From NCBI GenBank assembly GCA_902779055.1, contig CACZAD010000007.1:310001-374000 (forward strand): a stretch of 64,000 bases of DNA, in the 5' to 3' direction. The translations under genes and the position numbers were made by a program. This stretch comes from Fibrobacter succinogenes (lineage in GTDB: Bacteria; Fibrobacterota; Fibrobacteria; Fibrobacterales; Fibrobacteraceae). Within the stretch, counting starts at the first letter, position 1. Every line of letters starts with the position of its first letter. Of the stretch, positions 15,888 through 24,889 are shown one piece after another. Below the pieces are notes generated by a model. It was not told the DNA's origin, ran no database searches, and worked only from the letters and a program-made list of their open reading frames with translations.

Positions 15888-18800
15888 TAAAGATTCCGTC
15901 CCATTTTTCGCCTGCGTGAGCGGGCGGATTTTGTTTATAGGCTTCGCAGCGCTTGATGTAGACTTGGCTTGGGCAGGTCTTGCTGCCCGGATCGCGTTCA
16001 GGAAGGTGCGGCTCGAAGTCTAGGCATTGCATAAAGAGTTCGATGGCTCGATCCCAGTCCATGTCGAGGTAGGCGGTGCGTGCCTCTTCCCAAAGCGTGC
16101 AGAGCTTGTTCAAGATCATGGCGTTTTCGTCGTTTGCGTAAGCTAAAAGCTCGAACGTTTCGACGGGCTCGTTCTTGCCGACAACACGGATGAAGTCTAG
16201 CGAACGGTAAATGTAGTTTTGGCGAACTCCAAGTTCCACAAGTTGGTCAATGGTGTTCTTGCTGACCTGGATGTAGGCCCCGTACTGTTTTGCGGCGCTT
16301 TCGAGACGGGCGGCGAGGTTCACTTCGTCACCGATCATAGTGTAGCTCTTTCTCTTGATGGCTCCATCCGTACCGACGTGCCCCACCACGATGCGTCCAG
16401 TGTTGATGCCGATTCTCATGTGCATATCGTGGACGTTTTGCGGCCATCCTCCCTGATTGATCCATTTTTGACGGAGCCTTAAAAGATCGTTCTGCATATC
16501 GAGTGCCGTGTCGCAGGCTCGCTTGGCGTGGTCCAGATATTCGACCGGAGCGCCAAAGAATGCGATGATGGCGTCGCCTTCGAATTTATCGAGCGTTCCT
16601 TTGTTCTTGGAAACAAGGATGTCCGTCATGGAACTCAGATAGTCGTTCAAGAAGTTGATGAGTTTTTCGGCGCTTCCCATTTTTTCGGAAAATGTCGAAA
16701 ATCCCTGGATGTCGGTGAAGTAGGCGGTAATGAACTTTTCCTTGCCTCCGAGCTCAGGGGGCTTTCCGCTTTCTTCCATTTCCTTGATCACTTCTGGAGA
16801 GAGGTATTGCTGGAACGTGGACCTGATAAACTGTTTTTCTTCGAGGATCCTTTTCTTGTCCTGGTTTTCGTTGTAGGCTTGAATGACCATTCCGAACGTG
16901 TTCGAAATGATGATGGCGATGATCGGCCTGGATACACCAATGTAGACATTGTACCGGAAGCTGATGTAGGCAAGCACGGCATAGGCAGCAATGAGGATGA
17001 GCGTGAATATGAAGGATATGGCGCCACGTTGCGAAATCCCGATCAGAATGCAAATGACCGCGAGAAGGATGATGATGTAGCACTGGTAGCGCTCTTTTAG
17101 AATCGTCAGGTAGTCATCTTCAAGGATGTTCTTGATGGTGTTCGCGTGAATCCAGATGGCGGGAATGTTTTCTTCGTGAGGTCCGTTCACAATATCCAAA
17201 AGTGCCGAAACGGAAGACCCGAGAATGACGGTTTTGCCGGCGTACCGATCGAGATTTATGGAGTCTGAATAAATCTCAAAATAGGGAACGTGCTTGAATG
17301 GCTTTGCCTGGGGCGAAACGTTGTTGAATCTTCCGTTGAACCGGATGAGATATTGGCCATTTTCGTTGATGGGGATTTTTTTGTACGGTCCGAATCGCAG
17401 TTCTTCGCCCGGCTTTAAGGCTTCGATGCTCTGGTCGTCAACCTTGGCGATGTCCCTCAAGATCTGGTTCGAAAAGAATCCTATGGATGTAGACCATTCG
17501 TTTTTGAACTTGTCGTAGTTAATGTCCATTTTGCGGGAGAGCGTCCTCGACTCGCCTGGCTTAAGGGTTTTGTAGGTCGGTTCAAAGAACTTGATGGCGT
17601 AGAGTATGTTTGGCGTGATGGTGATTTCGTTGTCGTCTTCGTCGGTGATGACGTAATAACCTTCGTCGTCTTCGCTTTTAGAAATGGTGGAGCCGTTGTC
17701 AAGTTCGATTTTTTCGGTTTGTTCCAGCTTGTCGAAAATGTTTTCGGGGAGTTCACGCAATAGGTTTGACTGGGTGGCGTTGAGACGCTGCTTTTCGTCT
17801 GTGGCGATGTCGAAGGTGATTTGGCCCTGGTCGTCGAGTTTCGCGATGACTTTGTACGATGTTTCTTCTTGACTTGCCTTTTGGACTCCGCTAGCCTTGA
17901 TCTGTTTCATCTTGTTTCGGAGACCGACGAACATAGGGTATGTAAAGTTCGGGAATGTCGTGTGGTAAGTTCCTGCGGAATCGCGATAGATGCCGAACGG
18001 CTTTCCGATGTCAATGTATTCTCCCATCTTGATCTTGACATCCTTGGGATCCTTGTGGAACAGGTGCAAAATGGTCATCAGGGAGAGTGACGAATAAATG
18101 CGTTGCTGGGCTAGCCTGTCGTTTCGGATGATTTGATCGTCTGGAAATTTGTAAAGCATGTTGATGCGACGGACGACGCCATCGCTATCGGGATAGGCGT
18201 TCACGGCTCCGATGAGAGCGCCGGCATTGGCCAGTTCCGGAAATACGTTGTCGAGCAGCTGTCGGGATTCTACGTTTTGCGGCTTGTCGACTTGTCCCAG
18301 TTCAAACGTCGACGAAATGCCGATTTCCTTGGCTCGGTCCCAGGTACTCAGCGGTTCCCAGTCGCTTTTGTGGATGTAGTACGAAGTGTTGTTTAAAAGG
18401 AAGCTCACGATGCACGTATGCGAATTTCGCGTGGCTTCGACGAGCATGGAATCGAAATTGTAGTTAGACTGGATTTGTGAACGCTGCTCTTCGATGATGG
18501 AATCCGTACGGCTTGAGTCCGGGTAAAGCTGGAGAAAATTTTCGTAGCATTGCGAGCCTTTGCTTTTGCCGAAATCCGCATCTTTAAAAAGGATATCGAA
18601 TGCGATGGCAGCGGCTCCTCCCTTGCTTAAGTTCTCGATGACTTTGGCGTGGATGGATCTGTCCCAGGAATAGTAGTTGCCGAGGGCTTCTAGGGTCTTT
18701 TCGTCAATGTCGGCGATGATGATGCTTGGATCGTTGTTGGACTTGGATTCCAGTAGGACATCGTCCTTTTTGCCGGACGAATCCTGGATTACGGTCATTT

Positions 18801-19011
18801 CCTTGAAGAAGGAATCGTAAAAAAGATTTTCAGCGGATTCTGCAATATAGTTGTTCTCGGATTTCCCCAAGGTAATAATGAGCAAAATGGCGACGAAAAA
18901 AAGAAAAACGGCGACCCTTGAAAAGAGGCTCCCGAATAAAAGTTTTTTGAGATTTTTTAAATAATTATTATCCATTGCTGAAAAAGATAATAATTGAGCA
19001 AATAGTGTCAT
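15871..19011 (-). CDS. CHASE2-domain class III adenylate/guanylate cyclase
   Basis: 1046 residues from ATG 19011; ATG 18975 (MDNNYLKNLKK) is an equally plausible start. Order: one N-terminal helix (VAVFLFFVAILLIITLG), a large extracytoplasmic CHASE2 region (IIIADIDEKTLEALGNYYSW, later AAAIAFDILFKDADF), three helices near 645-720, then the cyclase. The cyclase has both metal aspartates (FTDIQGFSTF near 762 and FEGDAIIAFFGAP near 810), the base-selecting Lys in LDKFEGD, and YTMIGDEVNLAARLE. The Lys favours adenylate cyclase. The C-terminal tail (AYLDMDWDRAIELFMQCLDF) looks TPR-like. An extracytoplasmic signal probably controls cAMP production. Confidence 0.9.
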   Translation of the reverse strand: MTLFAQLLSFSAMDNNYLKNLKKLLFGSLFSRVAVFLFFVAILLIITLGKSENNYIAESAENLFYDSFFKEMTVIQDSSGKKDDVLLESKSNNDPSIIIADIDEKTLEALGNYYSWDRSIHAKVIENLSKGGAAAIAFDILFKDADFGKSKGSQCYENFLQLYPDSSRTDSIIEEQRSQIQSNYNFDSMLVEATRNSHTCIVSFLLNNTSYYIHKSDWEPLSTWDRAKEIGISSTFELGQVDKPQNVESRQLLDNVFPELANAGALIGAVNAYPDSDGVVRRINMLYKFPDDQIIRNDRLAQQRIYSSLSLMTILHLFHKDPKDVKIKMGEYIDIGKPFGIYRDSAGTYHTTFPNFTYPMFVGLRNKMKQIKASGVQKASQEETSYKVIAKLDDQGQITFDIATDEKQRLNATQSNLLRELPENIFDKLEQTEKIELDNGSTISKSEDDEGYYVITDEDDNEITITPNILYAIKFFEPTYKTLKPGESRTLSRKMDINYDKFKNEWSTSIGFFSNQILRDIAKVDDQSIEALKPGEELRFGPYKKIPINENGQYLIRFNGRFNNVSPQAKPFKHVPYFEIYSDSINLDRYAGKTVILGSSVSALLDIVNGPHEENIPAIWIHANTIKNILEDDYLTILKERYQCYIIILLAVICILIGISQRGAISFIFTLILIAAYAVLAYISFRYNVYIGVSRPIIAIIISNTFGMVIQAYNENQDKKRILEEKQFIRSTFQQYLSPEVIKEMEESGKPPELGGKEKFITAYFTDIQGFSTFSEKMGSAEKLINFLNDYLSSMTDILVSKNKGTLDKFEGDAIIAFFGAPVEYLDHAKRACDTALDMQNDLLRLRQKWINQGGWPQNVHDMHMRIGINTGRIVVGHVGTDGAIKRKSYTMIGDEVNLAARLESAAKQYGAYIQVSKNTIDQLVELGVRQNYIYRSLDFIRVVGKNEPVETFELLAYANDENAMILNKLCTLWEEARTAYLDMDWDRAIELFMQCLDFEPHLPERDPGSKTCPSQVYIKRCEAYKQNPPAHAGEKWDGIFTATEK

Positions 19012-19043
19012 TTTTTATACCAAAATAAAAGGCTAGAATAGAT

Positions 19044-19049
19044 TATATT
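19044..19049 (+). promoter_or_regulatory. TATATT -10-like box of ftsK
   Basis: TTATATTTGAAC, 27 bp before the TTG start. The same box precedes many genes in the window. Confidence 0.5.
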
Positions 19050-19076
19050 TGAACGAGAAAATAGAGGAGCGTGTTT

Positions 19077-22000
19077 TTGGCTGCACAGAAGAAAAAAACA
19101 GTAAAGAAGGCGACTAAGAAACCTAAAGTTGATTCCAAGGTGGAAACCCGCGAACCGGATTCGTACTTTGTCACGTTGATGGCTGGCTATTTAATTTTGC
19201 TTGCCGGTGTGACCCTGTTGCTTGGGTGTGTGACGTATTCAATTGCCGGGGCGCATGAAAACTGGCTCGGTGATTATTTTGGCGTGATGTTCCCGAGCTT
19301 TATGACATTTATGTTTGGCCGCGTGGCCGTTGTTGTCTTTACCGCCGCGATGATTCTTTGGGGGCTTGTCATCGTTTTTGCGTCGCTTAGGACGAAGCTT
19401 CTCCGCTTTGCGATTGGCACGAGTCTTTTGGTGGTCGATTTGTCGTTCCTTATGTCGCTCAAGAATTTTGGCGTAGCCCATGCGACAAAGGATGCGATCT
19501 CGATGAACGGTGGCGTGCTGGGACAGTTCTTTTTGCAGCATTTGGCAATACCTGTTTTTGGACGCGTTTCGTATGTGGCGCCGTTGATTTTGCTTTTGGC
19601 GGCACTCGCGTTTATTCTGGTGTTTTCGTTCGGGGTGCGTCCAAGGCACTTTAGGTTTGTGGTACAGATCCTTCGTTATATGGGGGCTGTCTTTGGAACG
19701 CGCCGTTCGGCTGGGACGATCGAGATTGAAACGGCCGATGAACCGGATTCGCGTTCGGAAAAGAAGTCTTCCGAGAAAAAGCAGCTCCGCCGTGGCGTGG
19801 TGATGGAAGACGAAACGATGATCTTTGTGCCGGATTCGGTCAAGATGCGTAGGCGCGGCAAGGTGGAACCGTTTAACGGTCGCCATAACTGGCTCACGGA
19901 CGAGCAGGATGTAAGCCGTTCGGATATGCAGACTCAGGTGAAGAACGATACTTTTGGTGTTGGCCCTGTCGAAAACAATGCGGTTCCGCAGATGCCGCAA
20001 AATCCGATGGAAATGGCTCCGCTCGATATGCAGCGCACGGTTGCTGTGGATGCCTCCATGGACGATGGCAGCATGGCTGAAGATCCGGAAATCCGTCGCC
20101 TTGAAGAAGAACTCCGCCTGAACGAACGCCACATGAATGCGTTGCAGATTGTTGAAATCAGGGAACGTATCGCAGCCCTCCGTCGTGCCCGCGACTTGAT
20201 TGCCTGGGAAAAGGGACACCGTGGCCGTATGCAGGTGAAGGGTGACGTGCGTCGTAATGCCGAAGCCGAATCTCTGGATGCCGCAAATGCTGTGAATGCC
20301 GCTCACGAAGTGAAGAATGCGCCGAAGTCGGCGACGGTGAAAAACGACTTTTCGAAGACGCAGCTGCTAAAGACCGTGGCGATGAAGGATCCGGTTAGAG
20401 GAGTGCAGGACTTGGAAAGAACTCTTTCGGGTTCTGTGGCCGAGCGTGCAGCCATTAACGCCGAAGACCTCCTGGGGGGCGATGGTGCCCGCATTGAAGA
20501 TTTTCCGGGAAATCCGGCTGTCGATGATGATGAAACGTTTGCTCCTGTGGTGGTGACCGCAGACGAAGTGGGCGAGGAGCCGGAATTTGATGAACACCTG
20601 CCGAGTTCCCGCGGTGGTGCTGGAACGCGTTCGTCGGCAAAGCCGGCTGTACAGTCTGCTCAAATTCCGCCTGCACCTACCGCATCGTACGACGAATACA
20701 AGGTTCCAGAAATTGCAAAGATTCTCGATACGCACGAAGTTCAGACGGCCGACTACACGGAAGAAGAATTGAATGCCATCGGCAAGATGCTCGAAGAAAA
20801 ACTTGAAAACTTCAAGGTGAAGGGACGCGTGGTCGGTTGCGAAACGGGCCCGATGATTACCCGCTTTGAAGTGGAGCCGGGGCCTGGCGTAAAAGTGAGC
20901 CGCTTCTCTGCATTGCAAGAAGACTTGGCGCTTCCGCTGAAGGTTTCGTCGGTGCGTATCTTGGCTCCGATTCCCGGCAAGGCTGCCGTGGGCGTTGAAA
21001 TTCCGAATCGCAAGTTCCAGACGGTATTTTGCCGTGACGTGTTCATGAGCGATAAGTTCAAGCCCGCTCCCGACAAGATTCTCGTGGCGCTAGGGAAGGA
21101 CATTACGGGCGAATCGTTCACGATGGACTTGGCAAAGGCGCCGCACTTGCTGATTGCAGGTCAGACGGGTTCCGGTAAGTCTGTTTGCATTAACGCTCTC
21201 ATGGCATCGATGCTCTTTAGCAAGACTCCGGACGAACTCCGCATGATTCTTGTGGACCCGAAGGCGGTGGAACTCAAGATGTACGAGAATATCCCGCACC
21301 TCTTGGCGCCTGTCATCACGAAGCCCGAAATTGCCATTCAGGCACTCCAGTGGCTTTGCTACGAGATGGACCGCCGTACCGAAGTTTTGGCTTCTGCAAA
21401 GGTGCGTAACATCGGTGGCTTTAACGCGAAGTTCGAAGCGGGCGAATTGCCAGATGAGGTTCCTGAAGAAGACCGCAGCCACCGTATGGCGTTCATTGTC
21501 GTGATTATTGACGAAATGGCGGACCTCATGATGGTGGCTGGAAAGGAAATTGAAAAGTCCGTGGCCCGCTTGGCGGCTAAGGCCCGTGCCGTGGGCATCC
21601 ACTTGGTGCTTGCCACGCAGCGTCCGTCCGTGAAGGTCATTACGGGTATCATCAAGGCGAACTTGCCGACGCGAATCAGCTTCAAGGTGGCTTCGCAGAT
21701 TGACGCCCGTACGGTGATGGACCATGCCGGTGCGGAAAAGCTCCTTGGCCGAGGCGATATGCTTTACAAGGCCGTGAACGACCCGGATCCGGTGCGTGTA
21801 CACGGTGCATTCCTCAGTGACGAAGAAGCCGAACGCTTGGCCGATGCCTGCTCCGACCAGAACGTGTTCTACCCGCAGGTGGAATCGTTTGATGTTTCGG
21901 GCGGCGAAGAAGGCGATGAAGAAGGTGGCGGTTCTCTCAAGAACGAAAAACTCGACAAGCTGCTTTTTGAAGTCGCGCAATGGGCGATTAGCGTGAATGG

Positions 22001-22181
22001 TCTTTCGACGTCGGCGGTGCAGCGCCACTTTAGCGTGGGCTACAGCCGAGCCGGAAAGATTGTCGACCAGCTTTACGGTCTTGGTGTGTGCGGCCCGAGC
22101 AAGGGCAATTCCAAGCCTCGTGCCATGCTCATTGGAATGGACGAACTCATGCAACTCGAACGCTCTGGAAAATTCGGTTAG
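19077..22181 (+). CDS. ftsK: DNA translocase FtsK/SpoIIIE
   Basis: About 1034 residues. TTG 19077 is preferred over GTG 19071 because AGAGGAG at 19063-19069 leaves 7 bp to the TTG but only 1 bp to the GTG. Order: a basic N-terminus (KKKTVKKATKKPK), four membrane helices within residues 30-190, a long acidic and variable linker, and the motor with Walker A AGQTGSGKS near 693-701 and Walker B VVIIDEMADL. The C-terminal winged-helix gamma domain (SVGYSRAGKIVDQLYGLGV) recognises orienting DNA sequences. It pumps chromosome DNA through the division septum and activates dimer resolution. Confidence 0.96.
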   Translation: MAAQKKKTVKKATKKPKVDSKVETREPDSYFVTLMAGYLILLAGVTLLLGCVTYSIAGAHENWLGDYFGVMFPSFMTFMFGRVAVVVFTAAMILWGLVIVFASLRTKLLRFAIGTSLLVVDLSFLMSLKNFGVAHATKDAISMNGGVLGQFFLQHLAIPVFGRVSYVAPLILLLAALAFILVFSFGVRPRHFRFVVQILRYMGAVFGTRRSAGTIEIETADEPDSRSEKKSSEKKQLRRGVVMEDETMIFVPDSVKMRRRGKVEPFNGRHNWLTDEQDVSRSDMQTQVKNDTFGVGPVENNAVPQMPQNPMEMAPLDMQRTVAVDASMDDGSMAEDPEIRRLEEELRLNERHMNALQIVEIRERIAALRRARDLIAWEKGHRGRMQVKGDVRRNAEAESLDAANAVNAAHEVKNAPKSATVKNDFSKTQLLKTVAMKDPVRGVQDLERTLSGSVAERAAINAEDLLGGDGARIEDFPGNPAVDDDETFAPVVVTADEVGEEPEFDEHLPSSRGGAGTRSSAKPAVQSAQIPPAPTASYDEYKVPEIAKILDTHEVQTADYTEEELNAIGKMLEEKLENFKVKGRVVGCETGPMITRFEVEPGPGVKVSRFSALQEDLALPLKVSSVRILAPIPGKAAVGVEIPNRKFQTVFCRDVFMSDKFKPAPDKILVALGKDITGESFTMDLAKAPHLLIAGQTGSGKSVCINALMASMLFSKTPDELRMILVDPKAVELKMYENIPHLLAPVITKPEIAIQALQWLCYEMDRRTEVLASAKVRNIGGFNAKFEAGELPDEVPEEDRSHRMAFIVVIIDEMADLMMVAGKEIEKSVARLAAKARAVGIHLVLATQRPSVKVITGIIKANLPTRISFKVASQIDARTVMDHAGAEKLLGRGDMLYKAVNDPDPVRVHGAFLSDEEAERLADACSDQNVFYPQVESFDVSGGEEGDEEGGGSLKNEKLDKLLFEVAQWAISVNGLSTSAVQRHFSVGYSRAGKIVDQLYGLGVCGPSKGNSKPRAMLIGMDELMQLERSGKFG

Positions 22182-22253
22182 GCTCGAGGTCCGAGGCTCG
22201 AGCCCCCTAACCACCAACCCCTAACCACTAACCACTGTCTACTTCCTACTCCT
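22182..22253. repeat. Low-complexity intergenic repeats between ftsK and ispE
   Basis: GGCTCGAGGTCCGAGGCTCG (22182-22201), then CTAACCAC/CTAACCACTA units (22207-22234), then GTCTACTTCCTACTCC (22237-22252), directly abutting the ispE start codon. The gap is made entirely of repeat vocabulary seen elsewhere. Confidence 0.65.
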
Positions 22254-23150
22254 ATGAAAGAATACGCTCCAGCAAAAATCAATTTGTTTTTAGATGTGAT
22301 CCGCAAGCGTGAAGACGGTTACCATGATCTTGGAACGGTCTTCCAGACGATCGATGCGGGCGATACCGTCGAAGCTACGCTTCGCGAAGATGGCGAAATT
22401 TGCCTGACCTACAACGAACCGCAGAACTATCCGCTGGAATCGGATCTTGTGTTCAAGGCGGCCAAGGCGCTCAAGGAGTTTGCAAAGACGTCCCTCGGAG
22501 CAGACATCCACCTCACGAAGGTGATGCCTCTTGGTGCTGGCCTTGGCGGTGGCAGTGCCGATGCCGCGGCGACACTTCGATTGCTCAACAACCTGTGGCA
22601 CCTGGATTTGCCGTTCGAAACGCTGGAATCTATCGGCGCTCGGCTTGGCGCCGACGTTCCGTTCCTCGTTCGAGGCGGAACCGCCTTTGCCGAAGGCATA
22701 GGCGAGCGCCTGACCTTTGTGGATCCGCTCGAACTTCCTGAAGATGCGGCTCTCTTGATTGCGACTCCGCTTGATTCTGTTCCGACCAAGGATGCCTATG
22801 CGGGAGTTCCGAAGTCTGGCCCGGACCGCTGGGAGCAGTACAAGGCTGCCTGGAAGGTCCGGGAGGCGGCTTTGGCTGCAGATAATTCGGCAAATCCGTC
22901 CGTAAAACCGCTTTTTTTGCAACCTGAGTCTTATTTCAACGCATTCGAAGTTTCTGTATTCCCGACGCACCCGCTTGTCGCCGAAATGAAGGAAAAGTTC
23001 CTCGCTCTCGGCGCCGAATGCGCCTTGATGTCGGGATCCGGGGCTTCTGTCTTTGGATTTTTCAAATCCAGGGACGATGCCGAAAAGGCGGCAACGGCGA
23101 TGAAATCGATTTCCCGCTACCAGGCTGTGACCAAGTTCTGGCATAGATAG
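22254..23150 (+). CDS. ispE: 4-diphosphocytidyl-2-C-methyl-D-erythritol kinase
   Basis: 298 residues. GHMP-kinase signatures: APAKINLFLDVIRKREDGYH at the N-terminus and the phosphate loop PLGAGLGGGSADAAATLRLL near residue 90. GADVPFLVRGGTAFAEGIGE and the C-terminal MSGSGASVFGFF complete IspE. It phosphorylates CDP-methylerythritol in the non-mevalonate isoprenoid pathway. No ribosome site is visible in the repeat directly upstream, so translation may depend on coupling or be weak. Confidence 0.95.
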   Translation: MKEYAPAKINLFLDVIRKREDGYHDLGTVFQTIDAGDTVEATLREDGEICLTYNEPQNYPLESDLVFKAAKALKEFAKTSLGADIHLTKVMPLGAGLGGGSADAAATLRLLNNLWHLDLPFETLESIGARLGADVPFLVRGGTAFAEGIGERLTFVDPLELPEDAALLIATPLDSVPTKDAYAGVPKSGPDRWEQYKAAWKVREAALAADNSANPSVKPLFLQPESYFNAFEVSVFPTHPLVAEMKEKFLALGAECALMSGSGASVFGFFKSRDDAEKAATAMKSISRYQAVTKFWHR

Positions 23151-23232
23151 TCGTTTTTTTCAAAGAAAAACGCCTTTTTTGGGGCGTCTGCCTTTGAAAG
23201 AATGTGCTTTTTTACTATCTTTGTCGCACCAT

Positions 23233-23304
23233 TGGGGTATCGTCAAGTGGTAAGACAACGGATTTTGATTCCGTTATTCGTTGGTTCGAGTCCAGCTACC
23301 CCAA
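23233..23304 (+). tRNA. tRNA-Gln (anticodon TTG)
   Basis: The cloverleaf can be drawn: acceptor TGGGGTA/TACCCCA, D arm GTCAAGTGGTAAGAC, anticodon stem ACGGA/TCCGT with loop TTTTGAT (anticodon TTG), T arm GTTGG-TTCGAGT-CCAGC, discriminator A. CCA is not encoded. rplY begins 30 bp downstream with no terminator between, so they may be co-transcribed. Confidence 0.95.
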
Positions 23305-23334
23305 TGAATTTTTTTATCTAATGGAGATAATACA

Positions 23335-23955
23335 ATGGAACTCACAACGCTCAAAGCTGCCTCGAGAGTGCTAGGTGCAAACCGCGACAACGCTCGTTTG
23401 CGTAAGGCTGGTCAGATTCCGGCCGTCTATTATGGTAAGGGTGTCGAAGCTAAGAACATTTCCGTCAGCGAAACTGACCTTCGTAAGGTTCTTGCTCCGG
23501 GCAAGCGTTATACTCTTCTCGACCTCGAAATTGACGGCAAGGCTGGCAATCCGGCTATCGTCTACAACGTCCAGAAGAACGCAATCACTCAGAAGATCAT
23601 CCACGTTGACTTCATCAAGATCGCCGATGACGAATTCGTCAAGGTTCGCGTTCCGGTGAAGCTCTCCGGTCTTCCGGTTGGTGTCAAGACCCAGGGTGGT
23701 GTTTTCGCTCAGGAAGCACGCTACCTCATGCTCGCTGCTAAGCCGGCTTGCATCCCGACCGTTCTTGAATTGGATATCTCCAACTTCGAAACGAACGTGA
23801 CCTTCTATGCCAAGGACTTCAAGCTCCCGGAAGGTGTTCAGCTCGCTTCTGTGCCGCGTACCGTTATCTTCTCGATTTCTTCTAAGTCCAAGAAGAAGGA
23901 TACGGCGGCTGCTCCGGCTGCTGATGCTGCCGCTGCTGCTCCGGCTGCCAACTAA
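23335..23955 (+). CDS. rplY: Ribosomal protein L25 (CTC/TL5 type)
   Basis: 206 residues, the long CTC form. The N-terminal 5S rRNA-binding domain includes GANRDNARLRKAGQIPAVYY and the HVDFIKI strand. The C-terminal domain carries VKLSGLPVGVKTQGGVF, and an Ala/Pro/Lys tail ends the protein. GGAG at 23322 sets the ATG. The rplY-pth order is common in bacteria. Codon use is strongly biased (CGT, CTC, AAG), as expected for high expression. Confidence 0.95.
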   Translation: MELTTLKAASRVLGANRDNARLRKAGQIPAVYYGKGVEAKNISVSETDLRKVLAPGKRYTLLDLEIDGKAGNPAIVYNVQKNAITQKIIHVDFIKIADDEFVKVRVPVKLSGLPVGVKTQGGVFAQEARYLMLAAKPACIPTVLELDISNFETNVTFYAKDFKLPEGVQLASVPRTVIFSISSKSKKKDTAAAPAADAAAAAPAAN

Positions 23956-23985
23956 TTTTGGCGCCAAGCTGAAAGGCGAATTTGA

Positions 23986-24016
23986 GACCTGTCCCAATTG
24001 GGGCGGGTCTTTTTTT
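23986..24016 (+). terminator. Rho-independent terminator of rplY
   Basis: GACCTGTCCC / GGGGCGGGTC stem around an AATT loop (23986-24009), followed by seven Ts. Confidence 0.9.
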
Positions 24017-24027
24017 GATGAAAATTC

Positions 24028-24033
24028 TATATT
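24028..24033 (+). promoter_or_regulatory. TATATT -10-like box of the small lipoprotein gene
   Basis: CTATATTCTAGC, 6 bp before the ATG at 24040 and directly after the rplY terminator. Confidence 0.45.
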
Positions 24034-24039
24034 CTAGCT

Positions 24040-24189
24040 ATGAAATTATTCAAGCTTTTATATTGCCTTTGTTTTATCGCCCTCCTGGGGTGCGCCAGTT
24101 CGGAACCTGTCAAGCAACAGGATAGCAATGCTGATGAAGTCCGTGCAAATGCTGCAAAAGCATACAGCGAACTTGACGCAGAAAAGTAG
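24040..24189 (+). CDS. Small lipoprotein of unknown function
   Basis: 49 residues: MKLFKLLYCLCFIALLGCAS with a lipobox ALLGC (Cys18), then a short polar, Ala/Glu-rich mature part (NADEVRANAAKAYSELDAEK). It lies between the rplY terminator and pth, with its own TATATT box and 23 bp before pth. It probably encodes a lipid-anchored helical peptide; no function is known. Confidence 0.65.
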   Translation: MKLFKLLYCLCFIALLGCASSEPVKQQDSNADEVRANAAKAYSELDAEK

Positions 24190-24212
24190 CGCCATTTTTT
24201 AAAGGTTTTATT

Positions 24213-24767
24213 ATGTATCTTATCGTCGGTCTTGGAAATCCCGGAACGCAGTACTCGAACACACACCACAACGCCGGTTTTATGGCAGTTGAAAAACTTG
24301 CCGACCCGAGCAAGGACTGGAAAAGCGAACACAAGGCGCTCACTATGAAGGTGAACATCGCAGGCGAGGAATGCCTCCTCGTGAAGCCGCAAACCTACAT
24401 GAACCTCTCTGGCGAGGCTGTGCAGGCTCTGATGACGTGGTACAAGGTCAAGGTCGATCACTTGCTTGTTTTCAGCGATGATATTAATTTGGATGTAGGC
24501 CGTATCCGTTGCCGCAAGGACGGAAGTCACGGCGGTCAGAATGGACTCCGTAATATCATTGATCACGTGGGCGACAAGTTCCCGCGCATCCGCTTTGGCG
24601 TAGGCAAGTGCCCTCCGAAATTTGACCTCAGCAATTGGGTGTTGGCAAAGTTCTCGCCCGAGGATCGCTCGAAATTCGACGAGGCAATCGCAAAAGTCCC
24701 TGCACTTGTGGAATGCTATTTTAAACTCGGCATCGAAAAGTGTATGGAACGCTATAACGGCAAGTAA
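24213..24767 (+). CDS. pth: Peptidyl-tRNA hydrolase
   Basis: 184 residues. LIVGLGNPG (3-11, with Asn9), the THHNAGF motif with catalytic His19, LVKPQTYMNLSGEAV, and a segment ending in GSHGGQNGLRNI are Pth hallmarks. It recycles peptidyl-tRNA released from stalled ribosomes. A perfect 9-bp inverted repeat (TATAACGGC / GCCGTTATA, 24753-24777) spans its stop codon. Confidence 0.95.
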   Translation: MYLIVGLGNPGTQYSNTHHNAGFMAVEKLADPSKDWKSEHKALTMKVNIAGEECLLVKPQTYMNLSGEAVQALMTWYKVKVDHLLVFSDDINLDVGRIRCRKDGSHGGQNGLRNIIDHVGDKFPRIRFGVGKCPPKFDLSNWVLAKFSPEDRSKFDEAIAKVPALVECYFKLGIEKCMERYNGK

Positions 24768-24803
24768 AGCCGTTATATGCAACGGATGCAACAAAAACGT
24801 TAT

Positions 24804-24842
24804 GACCTCGACTGGTGAAGAGCTTGTCGGGGTTCTTTTTTT
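24804..24842 (+). terminator. Rho-independent terminator of pth
   Basis: ACCTCGAC (24805-24812) pairs with GTCGGGGT (24826-24833, one G-T pair), followed by TC and a T-run at 24836-24842. Confidence 0.8.
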
Positions 24843-24889
24843 CTCCCTTAGAATATATATTATGGACAAGTGTTAAGGGGGCGAATTTT

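Noticed and set aside
23161..23195. Nested CAAAG/ACGCC hairpin after ispE as a terminator
   Set aside because: Stem is short and broken, with no T-run after it; left unassigned.
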